Shown here piece by piece: positions 31,337-42,258 of a DNA stretch of 64,000 nt. The stretch is from Alopecurus myosuroides (taxonomy: Eukaryota; Streptophyta; Magnoliopsida; Poales; Poaceae): assembly GCA_028641055.1 (NCBI GenBank), contig CM054061.1:30429523-30493522 (forward strand), read 5' to 3'. The position numbers were made by a program, and so were the translations under genes. Below the pieces are notes generated by a model. It saw only the letters and a list, made by a program, of their open reading frames with translations, was not told the origin of the DNA and did no database searches. Position 1 is the stretch's first letter, and every line of letters begins with the position of its first letter.

Positions 31337-34300
31337 CTAACGCAATCGACTCAGATTGAGGAGTCGCTCTGCTACCTCAGTCATTGTTGGTCTTTTATCC
31401 ACATCAAGGCTGAGGCACTCCACAGCCATCTCAGCTAGACTATCAAGAAGATCTAAGTCACTAGTTACTGCAATTTCCTTGTCAAAATATTCCGTGAACT
31501 TCTTATCATTCTTATGAGCTTCAAGGAAATTCCCTATCAAGCTATGATTGTCAGAATGTGTGGGCTTCTCCCTACAAATAAGCTCCAAGATGACAACACC
31601 AAAACTATAGACATCACTCTTTTCAGTTAGCAGACCTGTTTCTTGATATACTGGATCCATATATGTCATGTCCCCGATAACCGAATCAGTGTGTTGCTTG
31701 TCTCTCGCAATCAGCCTTGATATACCGAAGTCTGAGATCTTTGGCACAAAGTTATGATCCAACAGTATATTTGCTGGTTTGACATCACCGTGCAAAATTT
31801 TGATATTGGTTTTTGAATGCATATATGCTAGGCCATCTGCTGACTGTGCGGCAATACTTAAACGGACATCCAAGTCAAGGGCTACCTTCATGTTGCTGTG
31901 AAGAATGTCATCGAGGCTACCATTTGAGATAAATTCATAGACAAGCATCCGACTATCAACATCTAGGCAGCAGCCCATGAGCCTGACAATGTTCTTATGG
32001 ATGACTTGAGATTGGATGATGTATTCATTTACAAATTGTTCATTTTCTAGGTTGTTTCCATTGATCGGCTTCTTTACTGCAACTTGGTTACCTCCAATAA
32101 GGCCCTTATAAACTTCACCAAAGCCGCCTTTGCCAATTAAATTTCCATTACTTAAAATTGGCATCAACTCTTCCTTTTTGAAAATTTTAATGATATTTGC
32201 CTTCTCTAGAGTAGGCAAGACATGTATTTTGTAATACTCTCTAGTTTTTCTTTTCTCTCTTCCTAGAATAATTAGAAATGTTATAGCTGCCACTAAAAGG
32301 ATAGCACCGATTACACCTACAAGGAAAAGAAAAAAATATTCTTTGTAACCATAATAATTACAATAATTAATCTAGAAGCAAAAGATATACAAAAGAAACA
32401 TAATTTTTAAGTCTATTTCAGATATATACTAGCTTCACAATAGAATATGACAAAAATGTATATTTCCCTTAGATTTCCACTCGATTTGAACGCGAAGAAA
32501 AGTGAGGTACACGAAATTCAACAATTGCCATTTTCTAACTTTTCGAGTACATAAAGCAAACTTTGTACCCACATATAACCCAGTTGTTCCCTTTCATTGT
32601 GGTGTTGGAATGGGGATTTCCTACACCATCTAATACCCAAAACGATAGACAGTTGCCCGGTCAACGCAAGTCAACACGATAAAGTATTGTTCTAAGGTGG
32701 TTAATCCTAGGCTATGTGTATTTGATTCCTAAAATTCAGGACAGTCATAACTGGCGTGTATATCCGTGTGGTTAACCTAAACCAAATGGAATCATATCCT
32801 CCTTAGGCCATTGTCATAGTAGCCAACAACCCGTCACTCAATAAAGGTTCACATTAGGCCATATTGGGATTTCTAGTTGTCGCAAAACGCAAAAAAAAAA
32901 CAATTATGAAGAAAAATTAAGGTCCTTCTTGAACAAACATATCCTCTCATGCATGAACTATATGGACTCGGAGCTATTTGTGTTTGTCCATTATCACTAC
33001 AATAGATATTGTCATCACCAATGGAACATTACCACCCAGTAACCGGACCAAAAATCAATAGGCTGATCTCCATATACTTCATAATATTATTTTACATGTA
33101 AGATTCCCCACCCATATGTAACCTATAGAGATAGGTGCACCCCCTTCTCCATGTAAATCCTCTTTGACTCATAGGCATAGTTGCGCCCACTATCCAAAAA
33201 ACAGATTTTAAAGTGTCCACATCTGTATATTCTATGTCTGAAACAAACGTTTATGAAAAAGGCATTATTTTTTCCTCTGTAAAAAGGACAATTTTCGGTG
33301 CTCGAAAATGTCTTTTCACGAGTTGTTATTTTTTGTCTTTTCTACACAGGCCATAAAAGTGTCTTTGCGCTATCAAACTTTTGGTGCAAATATAGAATAT
33401 CTAGATGCACACCTAATTTTTTTTTTTGGGGGGGGGGGGGGGGGGGGATTTCGTCATTTTGAAACAAATGAAAATGTAGTTTCCATAACGGGTACATGTT
33501 GGGCTACGAGGCAAAACCATGTATCACTCTACCCACAACCTAATTTCTCATTCAACCACTGAGTTCCTCCCCTTACTATGTCTCATCATTCCTCCTCTTT
33601 ACGAGTACTTTTATTTCCTATTTTATTTCGTGCAATTGCTAAGCCTTAGGTCGACCTATTGGGCTACACATAGTAGGGCTATTATTAAGACTACATCTTT
33701 TGACATAGAATTTAAGAGTAGTAATATCATAGTTTCATTTTATTACATATTTTATAGAATCTTGATGTAAATATGTGATGACACGATGCGGTACCTCTCT
33801 ATTTACTCTTATCATCTCTCTTCTTCAATTAGCTAACACATCAGTTTATTTGTAAAGCGCTACATGATACTAGCTATGATACCACCACGTTGGCTAGTCT
33901 TAGTAATGACATGGAACAGTAGTTATGGCGGAGCCATTCCGCATTACAGACGACGTAATATAAAGTATGACATTGATGCCAATTAAACAATGTTGGATAT
34001 TTTTAATGATAGCAAATTCATTCTGAAATAAGTTTATTTTTAAGTAGCTATATTTCAAGTCAAACCATCTCAAGTTTGACCAACTTCAAAATGGAAAAAT
34101 TACGGACATAAAGTCAGATTTATTCTGGTAAGCCATTTCTCTGTATTAATTGTTCTATATGATAAGAAGTACCAACAACAACAACAATCAATTTTCGGAT
34201 AATAAACCATGGTAATGCGATGAATACTACTAGCTGACATGAAATAGAAAAATCATTGCTAGATCAGGTACGGCAGTTTAGCACTTACCCAGGGACGCCT

Positions 34301-35544
34301 TAGCAGCTCTGGGCAATACTTGTGTGCACCCACCACCTTTTAACAAGTCGCCAACAGCTTCCGTTCCAGCCGGGCATGAGCACTCATAGCTTCCTGCTGT
34401 GTTCTTGCAGGCTGCGCCGCACAGATAGAGATCGGGACGCTCGCACTCATTGATATCTGAGAAAAACAATGTAAGATTTAAATCGAGGGTATATAAAATT
34501 CTCATGTAGCTAGAGGCTGAGTAAACGAATTTGTTTGTGTGTACCTTGGCATCCATTAACCATGTAAGGGTTGCCTTCATAACCCTCCGAGCAGCTGCAG
34601 ACATGGCCATTGAGCGTGGCTGCGTCGGCACACCTGCTATGGTCGCTGACGCACGCGTAGTCAGGCCTTTTCATCGCCAGATTGCACGAATAGTTACTTA
34701 TGACGAAGTCGAGGACCATGGGGACGCCTCTTGGGAATCTGGCGGATAGAACCTGGTCACCATACAAGTCCAGCGTAGAGAAGTTGTACCACGAGCTCTC
34801 GGCCACCATGCCGTACGAGCATGGCATGGTGGCCCAGCTCGTGGGTGTGTCGTTCCGGATCTGGAACGACACACCAAACTGAGTGAACGGGACGGCTTCT
34901 GGTATGTGGTCCTCACAGCAGCCCAACCCCAAGCATGACCTGTTTCGGGGTTGCTGGAGCGTGTGCACGATGTCCGAGGTGCAAGATGACCAGTACATCG
35001 TGGACACCCCGAGCATGTCATCCACCAGCCTAGGTTGGGCTCTCATGCCCACACCTACGAGAGAGTTGCTCTTCGTTGAAAGGCTGTACGGCCCCACTGT
35101 AGTAGACAAGTGAAGCTTCATCACCTGGTCGGTGGGGCTTGTTCGACAGTAGGACGAGACGGCACCGTATGCCCGTACCTCACTCTTCTCCATCGATATG
35201 TCGATGAGCTCGACCAGCGATGATGCCGTTTTGTTCAGCACTGAAGGAACTTCATCACCGGAGAAGTGTACCTCGCCCCTATCCTGGTACATTCCAGTGC
35301 TGGAAGCAAGGAAAGCCCGAGGGGGGCTGAAGGTGTCGTCGCACAAGACTTCAAATCCCTTGACGAAGCAGCCAGGCTTGATGCCGAACGGGAAGGGGAT
35401 GTCGATGTCGCCGCACATGTGAGGGCAGCCGGGAAGGATCGTCTCGTAAGCATCGGCTGGGAGGATGGACTGATGATATGCGGCCACAAGGAGGAGTAGG
35501 ATTGCCAACAGCAGGCGGTGAGGGAATTGCGAGCAAGTCGTCAT
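31337..35544 (-). CDS. Wall-associated receptor kinase (WAK family), intact, 3 exons
   Basis: Exons 34545-35544, 34289-34456 and 31337-32316 join in phase (all GT-AG) to a 715-residue protein. Residues 1-32 are a signal peptide with a Leu/Ala-rich core. From about residue 38 comes the galacturonan-binding GUB_WAK domain (PHMCGDIDIPFPFG then GCFVKGFEVLC). EGF-like modules follow at about 296-333 and 334-385; the second begins DINEC, typical of calcium-binding EGF. The transmembrane helix is about 391-408 (VIGAILLVAAITFLIIL). The kinase has its glycine loop GKGGFGEV at about 451-458, Lys471 in VAVKK, a likely helix-C Glu487, HGDVKPAN with Asp567 and DFG Asp585. The HRD Arg is Gly, as common in this class. 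It should span the plasma membrane, with pectin sensing outside and Ser/Thr kinase inside; these roles come from the family. No stop or shift is seen. Confidence 0.92.
32317..34288 (-). other. Second intron of the WAK gene
   Basis: A 1972-base intron between the EGF and transmembrane/kinase exons. Its middle (33185-33700) is shared with the WAK pseudogene at 22793-23210, so it predates the duplication. A T-run followed by 20 consecutive G (33428-33447) is unique to this copy. I see no complete transposon in it. Confidence 0.7.
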
Positions 35545-35630
35545 GGTGATGTTGTTCTCTAGCGAGTATGGATGGGGAGAGCTATGCCAAAGATTTGCAC
35601 TTAGCTGGGTTGCATATCAATGGCATCCCG

Positions 35631-35645
35631 TATAATATATATACA
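35631..35645 (-). promoter_or_regulatory. TATA box of the WAK gene
   Basis: The minus strand reads TATATATATTATA, 87-101 bases upstream of the ATG at 35544. This is the expected distance for a plant core promoter with a short 5' leader. Confidence 0.6.
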
Positions 35646-36203
35646 CGTACATGGAGTCAGAAGCCTACATGATTTGCATTTTCGCCCAACTAATTATCTT
35701 GCTGCCAATGAAAGATGGAACGTGCAGAATTTTCAGGAAACTCAAGGTTGCAAATGCTACTTTAACCTTTCTCAAGTTTGACTACTTTTTAATTTGGACC
35801 AAGCCTTGTGAGCTCTTGAGCCAAATTTATTGGCTTAACTTGTCATACAAACAAGGATCAAACAACAAAATTTTGAGTTGACAGTGTATGTTTATTTAGC
35901 AAAGTGTGCAGGGGATTCAGACTAAAAGGATTCTCAGGGAAATACAAAGTATCATTTTTATTTCTGCCAAAAATAAATGGGTTGAGACATGCTGATTCAA
36001 ATTTGAGTGGCATGGTCAAATCTGCTCTTTTTACACAGGCCGTGCAAGTTTGAGTTTGGTACGAAAATATAACAATTGAACTAATATATATGTCCATGCA
36101 TGCATGAGTATTTGTGTCCTATTTAGGGAAATCTCTATATCAGGATAAAATAAAAAAATGTTTTGCTTTGTCACATTCGACTAATTTTTTGCTCAAGTCC
36201 TTA
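35646..36203. other. WAK upstream region
   Basis: No gene or repeat. It should hold the WAK promoter on the minus strand. Its distal border is the TTA target site of the Harbinger element. Confidence 0.5.
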
Positions 36204-38719
36204 GGGCATCTCTAGCCGTTCGCCCCCCCCCCCCCAGGTTTCAGTTCGGCGCTTTTTAGCGATAACGCCGCCCCGCACCAAAACCTGTGGAGGGGGGCAA
36301 TTTTACCAGCCGTTCGGCGACCCAGAAAAGAGAACGGCGATATCATCTGAAACTTCCTCTTCCCGCCCCAAAAAATAGAGCCCGAGTTCGGCGATCACGG
36401 CAGCCATAGTTTGGGCAATCATATTACAAAAAACGCCACAGGTGGGCGATCAAATAGTTTAGATCGAATCACAGACGGGCGCGCGCGGCGTGGGCAAACG
36501 TAGGCGATCAGGCAGACGCGTCGGCCGGCGTCGGAGCAGGCGGCGAGCTCGGCGCAGCATCGTCCAGGTCGATGACGGGCGATGCACCCTCCAGGTCGAC
36601 GGCAGGCGCGGCATCCTTGTCGACGACGGGCGCGTCATCCTCCAGATCGACGACGGGCTCGGCATCCTTGTCGACGACGGGCGCGGCATCCTCTAGGTCG
36701 ACGTGCGTGCTCGCCGGCGCGGTGGTGTAGCTGGTACCACCAGACGACGTAGTCGGGGCCGGGGCCGTGCTGATGTCGCTCAGGATGAGGGTGCACTGCG
36801 CCAGGGACCAAGCTCTCACCTCGGGGGTCATCGCGGCCGGGTTGCCCCCCGTGAGGAAGGCGAGGTCGTTGTTCCTCTTCTTCGCCGTGGTGCCAGTCCT
36901 GAGGAGGTCGATCTTCACCTGCGAGTTGGCCATGAGCGCCGCCCATCTCTGTTTGGCGACCTCCTCCCTCTTGCCGGCCTAGCCCTGGGCGTCGGCGATG
37001 CAGGTCTCGATGGACGCCTGGAGCTTTGCCGCTGCCGGCGCGTCGTCCCTTGCCAACTTGGCTTTCTTGTGGCCCATCGGCGGACGCCCTTCGGATGCAC
37101 ACGCAGCCACCGCGTCGGGAACGTACTCCTTGCCCTTGCCGATCGACCGCCGCATCTCCGCCCACTTCTCGCAACCCTCGATGACGACGAAGACGTGGAG
37201 GAACTTGAAGTCGGAGGCCTCGTCGTTCTTGTACGCCTCGAGCATCCGGACGATCTCCATCTCGCGGTTTGCGTCGCTCTGCGGCCCTATCGAGATCTCC
37301 TCCTGGATGATGTGCCACTTGTTGCAGGACGCCTGGATGTTCGCCCAATGGTTCGCCATGGCTTTCTGGCCGCGGTCGGTGACGCATGAGGTGAAGTAGG
37401 GGTCGATCATCCGGCGCTCGTCGTACGCAGTCTTCACTCGCTTCTAGTAGTTTTCGACGTGCTGGTTGGCGCCGACGATCGGGTCCATGCTGATCGTCTT
37501 CCACGCCTCGGCGAGGAGGACGTCCTCCCTGTTCGCCTACTTGATGCGAGGCTCGATGGGGGGCAGGGTGCCTTGGGTTCCTTGCGGGGACGGCCAGGAC
37601 CACGACGCTTTCGGCCTTCGCCGGCGGGATCTGGACACTCTGGTGCTACCGGCGTCTCGTCCACCTCGCCGTCGTCGCCCTGCACCTCCGTCGCCTGCGT
37701 GCCGGCAGAGCACCCTTCGCCGTAGTCACCACCTCCCTGCGTGAAGAACTCCCCGCTCTGCTCGAGGAAGTCAGGGCTCGCCGCCGCCGCCATCGAGCCG
37801 GCCACGATGATCTCCTCCACGTGGCTGCTGTCATGGGCCTGCAGTCCGGCCATGATCGCACGGGGGTGGGACGGGGAAGCTGCATAGCCCGGCGAGGCAC
37901 CATACATCATCGGCGGATGGTAGGGGCAGGTGAGGTTGGGGTTGAAACCGCCCAGGGGGTCTCCTTCGACGAACCACGCAGGCGTCGGGTGCGGTGACGG
38001 GCGTGGCGATGGCGACGGCGACATCTTCCATCCGACGAAGATGGGTCCGAAGGCGGTCTTCCGCTTGACGAGCGGCGCTGTGGCTGCGACCGGAGTAGGC
38101 GGCTCGTCCGGCGCGGCCTATCCTCCTCCTCATCCTACAACTCCTCTTCCTCGGCGGCGGCCTGCTCCTCCGCCTGCAGCTGCGCCATCAACTGCCTCTG
38201 CCGTTGCGCCGTTTCCCTCCCCCGGCGCTTGACGTTGTCCGTTGCCAGGCGCGCTCTCTCGGCGATCCACTCCTTGTTGGTCATGCCGGGCGGCTTCTAC
38301 TTCGGCGCTCTCGGCTTGCGCGGTTTCTTGCCGAGATCGGAGGTCGCGGGAATGGATACGGTGGCGGCGGCGGCGCGGGGTCCTGTGAATTGGGCGGGAG
38401 CCATGGCGTCTGGATCTTGGGTTGGGTGGCAAATGGCGGGAATGGAGTGGGGGAAGAGGTACATGAGGGGGGAAAGTGGAGGGAAACGCCGAAAAATGGA
38501 GGGAAATCGTCTTCCGTCGCCGACAGTTGTGGCCCACGCACGCATTTCGCCCCCCCCCCAAGACGAACCCAGCGTTGGGTTCGGCGGCGCGAAACGGCGC
38601 AAAAAAGGGTGAAAAGCGGCGCTAAATCGGATCCGGGGGCGACTGGTGCGTTTTCGGCGCGAAAAACGCCGCTTGGGGGGGCTCGGGGGGGGGGGGGGGG
38701 GGGACGGCCGGAGATGCCC
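36204..38719 (-). mobile_element. PIF/Harbinger-type transposon (2.5 kb)
   Basis: Ends GGGCATCTCTAGCCGTTC and its inverted partner GGACGGCCGGAGATGCCC are flanked by TTA on both sides (36201-36203 and 38720-38722), the PIF/Harbinger duplication. C- and G-runs border the ends (36226-36235, 38684-38703). The coding part lies on the minus strand and holds only an ORF1-like (Myb/SANT-type) protein; no DDE transposase is present, so the element is non-autonomous. Confidence 0.8.
36508..38024 (-). pseudogene. Harbinger ORF1-like (SANT/NAM-associated) protein, broken
   Basis: Segments at 37434-38024, 36979-37437 and 36508-36933 belong to one protein type common in grass PIF/Harbinger elements. A Pro-rich N-terminus carries an AT-hook-like KRRGPGRPRK. 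A Myb/SANT-like helix region lies near 37450-37545 ([16 protein letters not shown]). Next is a segment with MANHWANIQASCNKWH, then a C-terminal KIDLLRTGTTAKKRNND helix. In-frame TAG codons sit near 37540 and 37444-37446, and a further break lies near 36979. The C-terminus has an internal repeat of acidic PVVDKD/PVVDLED units. ORF1 proteins normally assist the transposase in DNA binding; this copy is dead. Confidence 0.65.
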
Positions 38720-38862
38720 TTACTAAATTTTTAGAAAAGTGCAACCACATTTTAGAGAAAAGTTCAATTGTCCTTTTCTAAGCAGAAAAAGTGCAACTCT
38801 TGCACTTCTCCGAGATAAACGAGGGGAATTGATTTGTCGAACCTAGCATCGGGTCTTAATAA

Positions 38863-39727
38863 ATATGGCACTACTGAGCACGACAGCGTAGATTTTCAGA
38901 AAACGAATTCTATAAATTTTAATAAATGCAGCAAGTCACCAAAACATTCATATGTGTGGATTGACAAGCTTTTAATTTACCACTACAACATAGTTCAAAA
39001 ACATACTGAAGATTGATTTCTGCAAAAAAAAAAATAGTTGGAATTATTTCGGTGTAAAAAAAAGTATGACAGTTGAGCTGAAATGTGCATTATTGGGGGT
39101 GTGAACTGACTTCGAAAATTTTCAACATAAATATTACATTTTTATTTCGACTTTGCGCTTCTCGAGCATCTCTGCAGCTAGGTCTTCTTGCCCAGCCTTG
39201 GAAACGAACCCTCACAGCCTGTGCGGCCAGTAATCTACACAAGATCACATGGCTGACACTCTGTCCGAAAGAGCAACTTGTCCCAATCAAATATTTGAGA
39301 TTCGAGGTCGATGTCAGCCTCTACCGAGTAATATTAAAGATGAAGACTTACGCGTGTCTTTGATTAGTTCAGGACTATAAAAAAGTAAGGGGGTGCAGAT
39401 ACCTATTCTGGATTCAGTTTTGGGGCATATCCGGGTCTGCTATGTCCATGCATAAGTTTCAGCATACAAATGGCAATATATTTTCTCAAATTTTATGATA
39501 ACATGACACTCTGCAATCTAAATAGGAGTCTCAGGTTTTGTTCACAATTTTTTTCTGTTCGACGGATTTTCCGTAAAAAAGATGGTACTCTGTCGCAGCC
39601 GGGTTTTCCACTCGATGGAAACAGCTGATTAGCATAACAGACTATTATGCTTGGTTTAGAGCGTCCATTGAATGGCAGAAGACGACCAGAAGTAAACAAA
39701 TCCCACGCCACGGAGTTCCCATGTTAG
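38863..39727 (+). repeat. Tandem duplication, copy 1 (empty-site copy)
   Basis: A ~865-bp unit from AATATGGCACTACTGAGCAC to CACGCCACGGAGTTCC is repeated from 39797. This copy lacks the Stowaway MITE and the non-LTR element present in copy 2; it reads AAAGTATGACAG and GTCTTTGATTAGTTCAGG straight across those sites. A short minus frame (39090-39290) is not a convincing gene. The origin of the unit is unknown. Confidence 0.85.
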
Positions 39728-39796
39728 GTGGCTAATCATGCATGCATGTGAGTATGTGACGATGAGGAGCTTCAGACCGATGTATAAGTCAAATAT
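39728..39796. other. Spacer between the duplicated units
   Basis: About 70 bases, including TGCATGCATG, separate the two copies. Nothing else is seen. Confidence 0.5.
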
Positions 39797-40002
39797 AATA
39801 TGGCACTACTGAGCACGGCAGCGTAGATTTTCAGAAAACGAATTCTGTAAATCTTAATAAATGCAGCAAGTCACCAAAACATTCATATGTGTAGATTGAC
39901 AAGCGTTTAATTTACCACTACACCATAGTTCAAAAACACACTGAAGATTGATTTCTGCAAAAAAAATAAAACAGTTGGAAGGATTTCGATGTAAAAAAAG
40001 TA

Positions 40003-40268
40003 CTCCCTCTGTCCATTTTTGTAAGCAGGGGCGGACCCAGACATAATTCTTAGTGGGGGCACTTCAAATGAGTGGGGGCATTTACAGTATAAAATTGAAT
40101 TTTTATAACCACTTTTCCTCAAATATGAGCAAATTACACTAAAATCCAGAAAAATGAGTGGGGCCACTGCCCCCACTCAGCTCTATGTAGGTCCGTCCTT
40201 GTTTGTAAGGCACACTTCTTAGCATTAAAATGGTAGGAAGTGTGCCTTATAAAAGTGGACGGAGGAAG
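40003..40268 (+). mobile_element. Stowaway-type MITE (holding a nested hAT MITE)
   Basis: It starts CTCCCTCTGTCC and ends GGACGGAGGAAG, flanked by TA on both sides (40001-40002, 40269-40270). With the nested element removed, it is about 82 bp and almost fully palindromic (GTAAGGCACACTTC / GAAGTGTGCCTTA). Copy 1 of the duplication has a single TA at the same place. Confidence 0.88.
40026..40201 (+). mobile_element. hAT-type MITE nested in the Stowaway
   Basis: Ends CAGGGGCGGACCCA and the inverted TAGGTCCGTCCTTG are flanked by the 8-bp duplication TTTGTAAG (40018-40025, 40202-40209), the hAT signature. At 176 bp it has no coding capacity. Confidence 0.85.
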
Positions 40269-40572
40269 TATGACAGTTGAGCTGAAATGTGCATTATTGT
40301 GGATGTGAACTTCTACGAAAATTTTCAACATAAATATTACATTTTTATTTTGACTTTGCGCTTCTCGAGCATCTCAGGTCTTCTTGCCCAGCCTTGGACA
40401 GGAACCGTCACAGCCTGTGCGGCCAGTAATCTACAGGGATCACATGGCTGACACAGTGACACTTTGTCCGAAAGAGCAACTTGTCCTAACCAAATATTTG
40501 AGATTCGAGGTCGATGTCAGCCTCTACCGAGTAATGCGCATTAAAGATAACGACTTACGCGTGTCTTTGATT

Positions 40573-41624
40573 TTTTTTTTTTTGAACAGTGAGCGCCCCG
40601 TAAGGGGCAGAACCTTCATTTATAGGAAACGGCGGATGTACAAGGAAAATACAGAGGACCCCAACAGATAAGGAAAATACATATGAGTCCTCAGCATATG
40701 CAAGAAGGCCCCTACAGAAAAATTTAAAAACGCGATCAGGTCCCTCTTCGTCTCCGCCGCAGAGCAGCGAGCATGGAAGCTGCAGCCAAGAGTTTCGGCG
40801 GGGACAACGCCACTTGCCTCCATCTCAGCGAAACCATCAGCTTGCACACTCCAATAGGGCCTCCCAAGGGAGGTTAAATCGCCGTTCTTCGGCTTGAACT
40901 GGCCTCTGTTGGCCATGGATGGCGGAGATCCATCGAGGATCGCCGCTGAGATGCTCCAAACGTAGGTTCCAGGGCTCAACCAGCACACCAGCTTCCTCTC
41001 CATCCGCCCGTCCTCCTTCTACAACACCACCATGGAGCTCCAAGAGGAAAGACAGACAGCCTTCAAGATCGCCAGAGTGTTGGAAGCACCGCCACATCGC
41101 TTCAAGAAAACCAACTCACCCAACCCAAGGTGCCTGCCACGGACCTGGGAAAGCGAGCCGAGGATAACGATGAAGGAGTGCCGTCGAAACGAACTTATTG
41201 AGGCAGAGGTCAATCCCCTTCCTTCTCCTTCTCGACCCTGGAGCATGGAGAACGATGGAATCAAACCACACCGACGCGATGTCCGCCCTCTCGCCGGCAA
41301 CGCTGCCTTCGCACGCCTTATTATCGGAGATGCTCACCACCCTGACCACCGCCCTCGACGCCGCATGCCACCTCGACGCCGCCGGAACGGAGCAGAGCTT
41401 CGAGGACCCCCGTCCATGGCTGCAGAGGACAGGGGATCTACTCCACTTCAACACCACAAGGGGAAACCTAACCCTAGCTACTCTATACAACGGGGGGGAT
41501 CCACCCCAGCCCTTCTCTACACCATCCAGCGCTGACGCCGGCGGCCAGAGAGGACCTTCCCGAGGAACCGCAGCGGACTCTCAAGAGCGGTGGGGTGGGG
41601 AAAGCCCTCCTCTCCACTATGATC
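40573..41624 (-). mobile_element. Non-LTR (LINE-mobilised) element with poly(A), antisense
   Basis: On the minus strand the element ends in a poly(A) tract (plus-strand T-run 40571-40583). It is flanked by the ~15-bp duplication CGCGTGTCTTTGATT (40558-40572 and 41625-41639). Copy 1 has a single CGCGTGTCTTTGATT, the empty site. The 1.05-kb body is GC-rich with frames on both strands (for example minus 40620-41003 and 41116-41490), but I recognise no reverse transcriptase or endonuclease. It is probably a non-autonomous or 5'-truncated element, or a retroposed transcript, moved by LINE machinery. Confidence 0.75.
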
Positions 41625-42005
41625 CGCGTGTCTTTGATTAGTTCAGGACTAAATAAGTAAGGCGGGTGCAGATACCTATTCTCGATTCAGTTTTGGGGCA
41701 TATCCGGGTTTGCTATGTACATGCATAACTTTTTTGTTCAGCATACGAATGGCAATATATTTCTCAAATTTTATGATGACATGACACTCTGCAATGCAAA
41801 TAGGAGTATCAGGTTTTGTTCACAGTTTTTTCTGTTCGACGGATTTTCTGTAAAAAAAAATGGTACTCGGTCGCAGCCGGGTTTTCCACACGATGGAAAC
41901 AGCTGATTAGCATAACAGCATATTATGCTTGGTTTAGCGCGTCCATTGACTGGGAGAAGCCAACCAGAAGTAAACAAATCTCACGCCACGGAGTTCCATA
42001 TGCAA

Positions 42006-42165
42006 ATGCTATAATTAAAATTCTAAAGTCAAGAATACACCTACTGGTACATGAATATTTTATCAGCTAACCCTCGGATATTTGGGCGCTGCTGTATCAC
42101 TTATGTGAAGCTTCGCCAACATACAGCTCCAGCGCTACTTCAACTGGACCGAATCTCAAGCCTTA
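42006..42165. other. Sequence before the SINE
   Basis: No gene. It ends with the left copy of the SINE target duplication AATCTCAAGCCTTA (42152-42165). Confidence 0.5.
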
Positions 42166-42258
42166 GGAGGGTGGTTGTACCCCTAACCCATCAGAGTTCA
42201 AATCTCAGATTTGATATTTGTGTGTCGCATTTAGGCGGAATATTCTTTCAGTGGGAGG

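Larger units (their letters stand above)
39797..42005 (+). repeat. Tandem duplication, copy 2 (carries two insertions)
   Basis: The same unit as 38863-39727, expanded by a MITE complex (40003-40268) and a non-LTR element (40573-41624). The unit ends near CACGGAGTTCC (about 41996). Outside the insertions the copies differ by scattered substitutions and small indels. Confidence 0.85.

Noticed and set aside
36703..37389. Plus-strand 228-codon frame
   Set aside because: Shadow of the Harbinger ORF1-like protein on the minus strand.
41032..41535. Plus-strand frame within the non-LTR element
   Set aside because: The element's poly(A) shows the minus strand is the sense strand; the composition reflects GC-rich shadowing.
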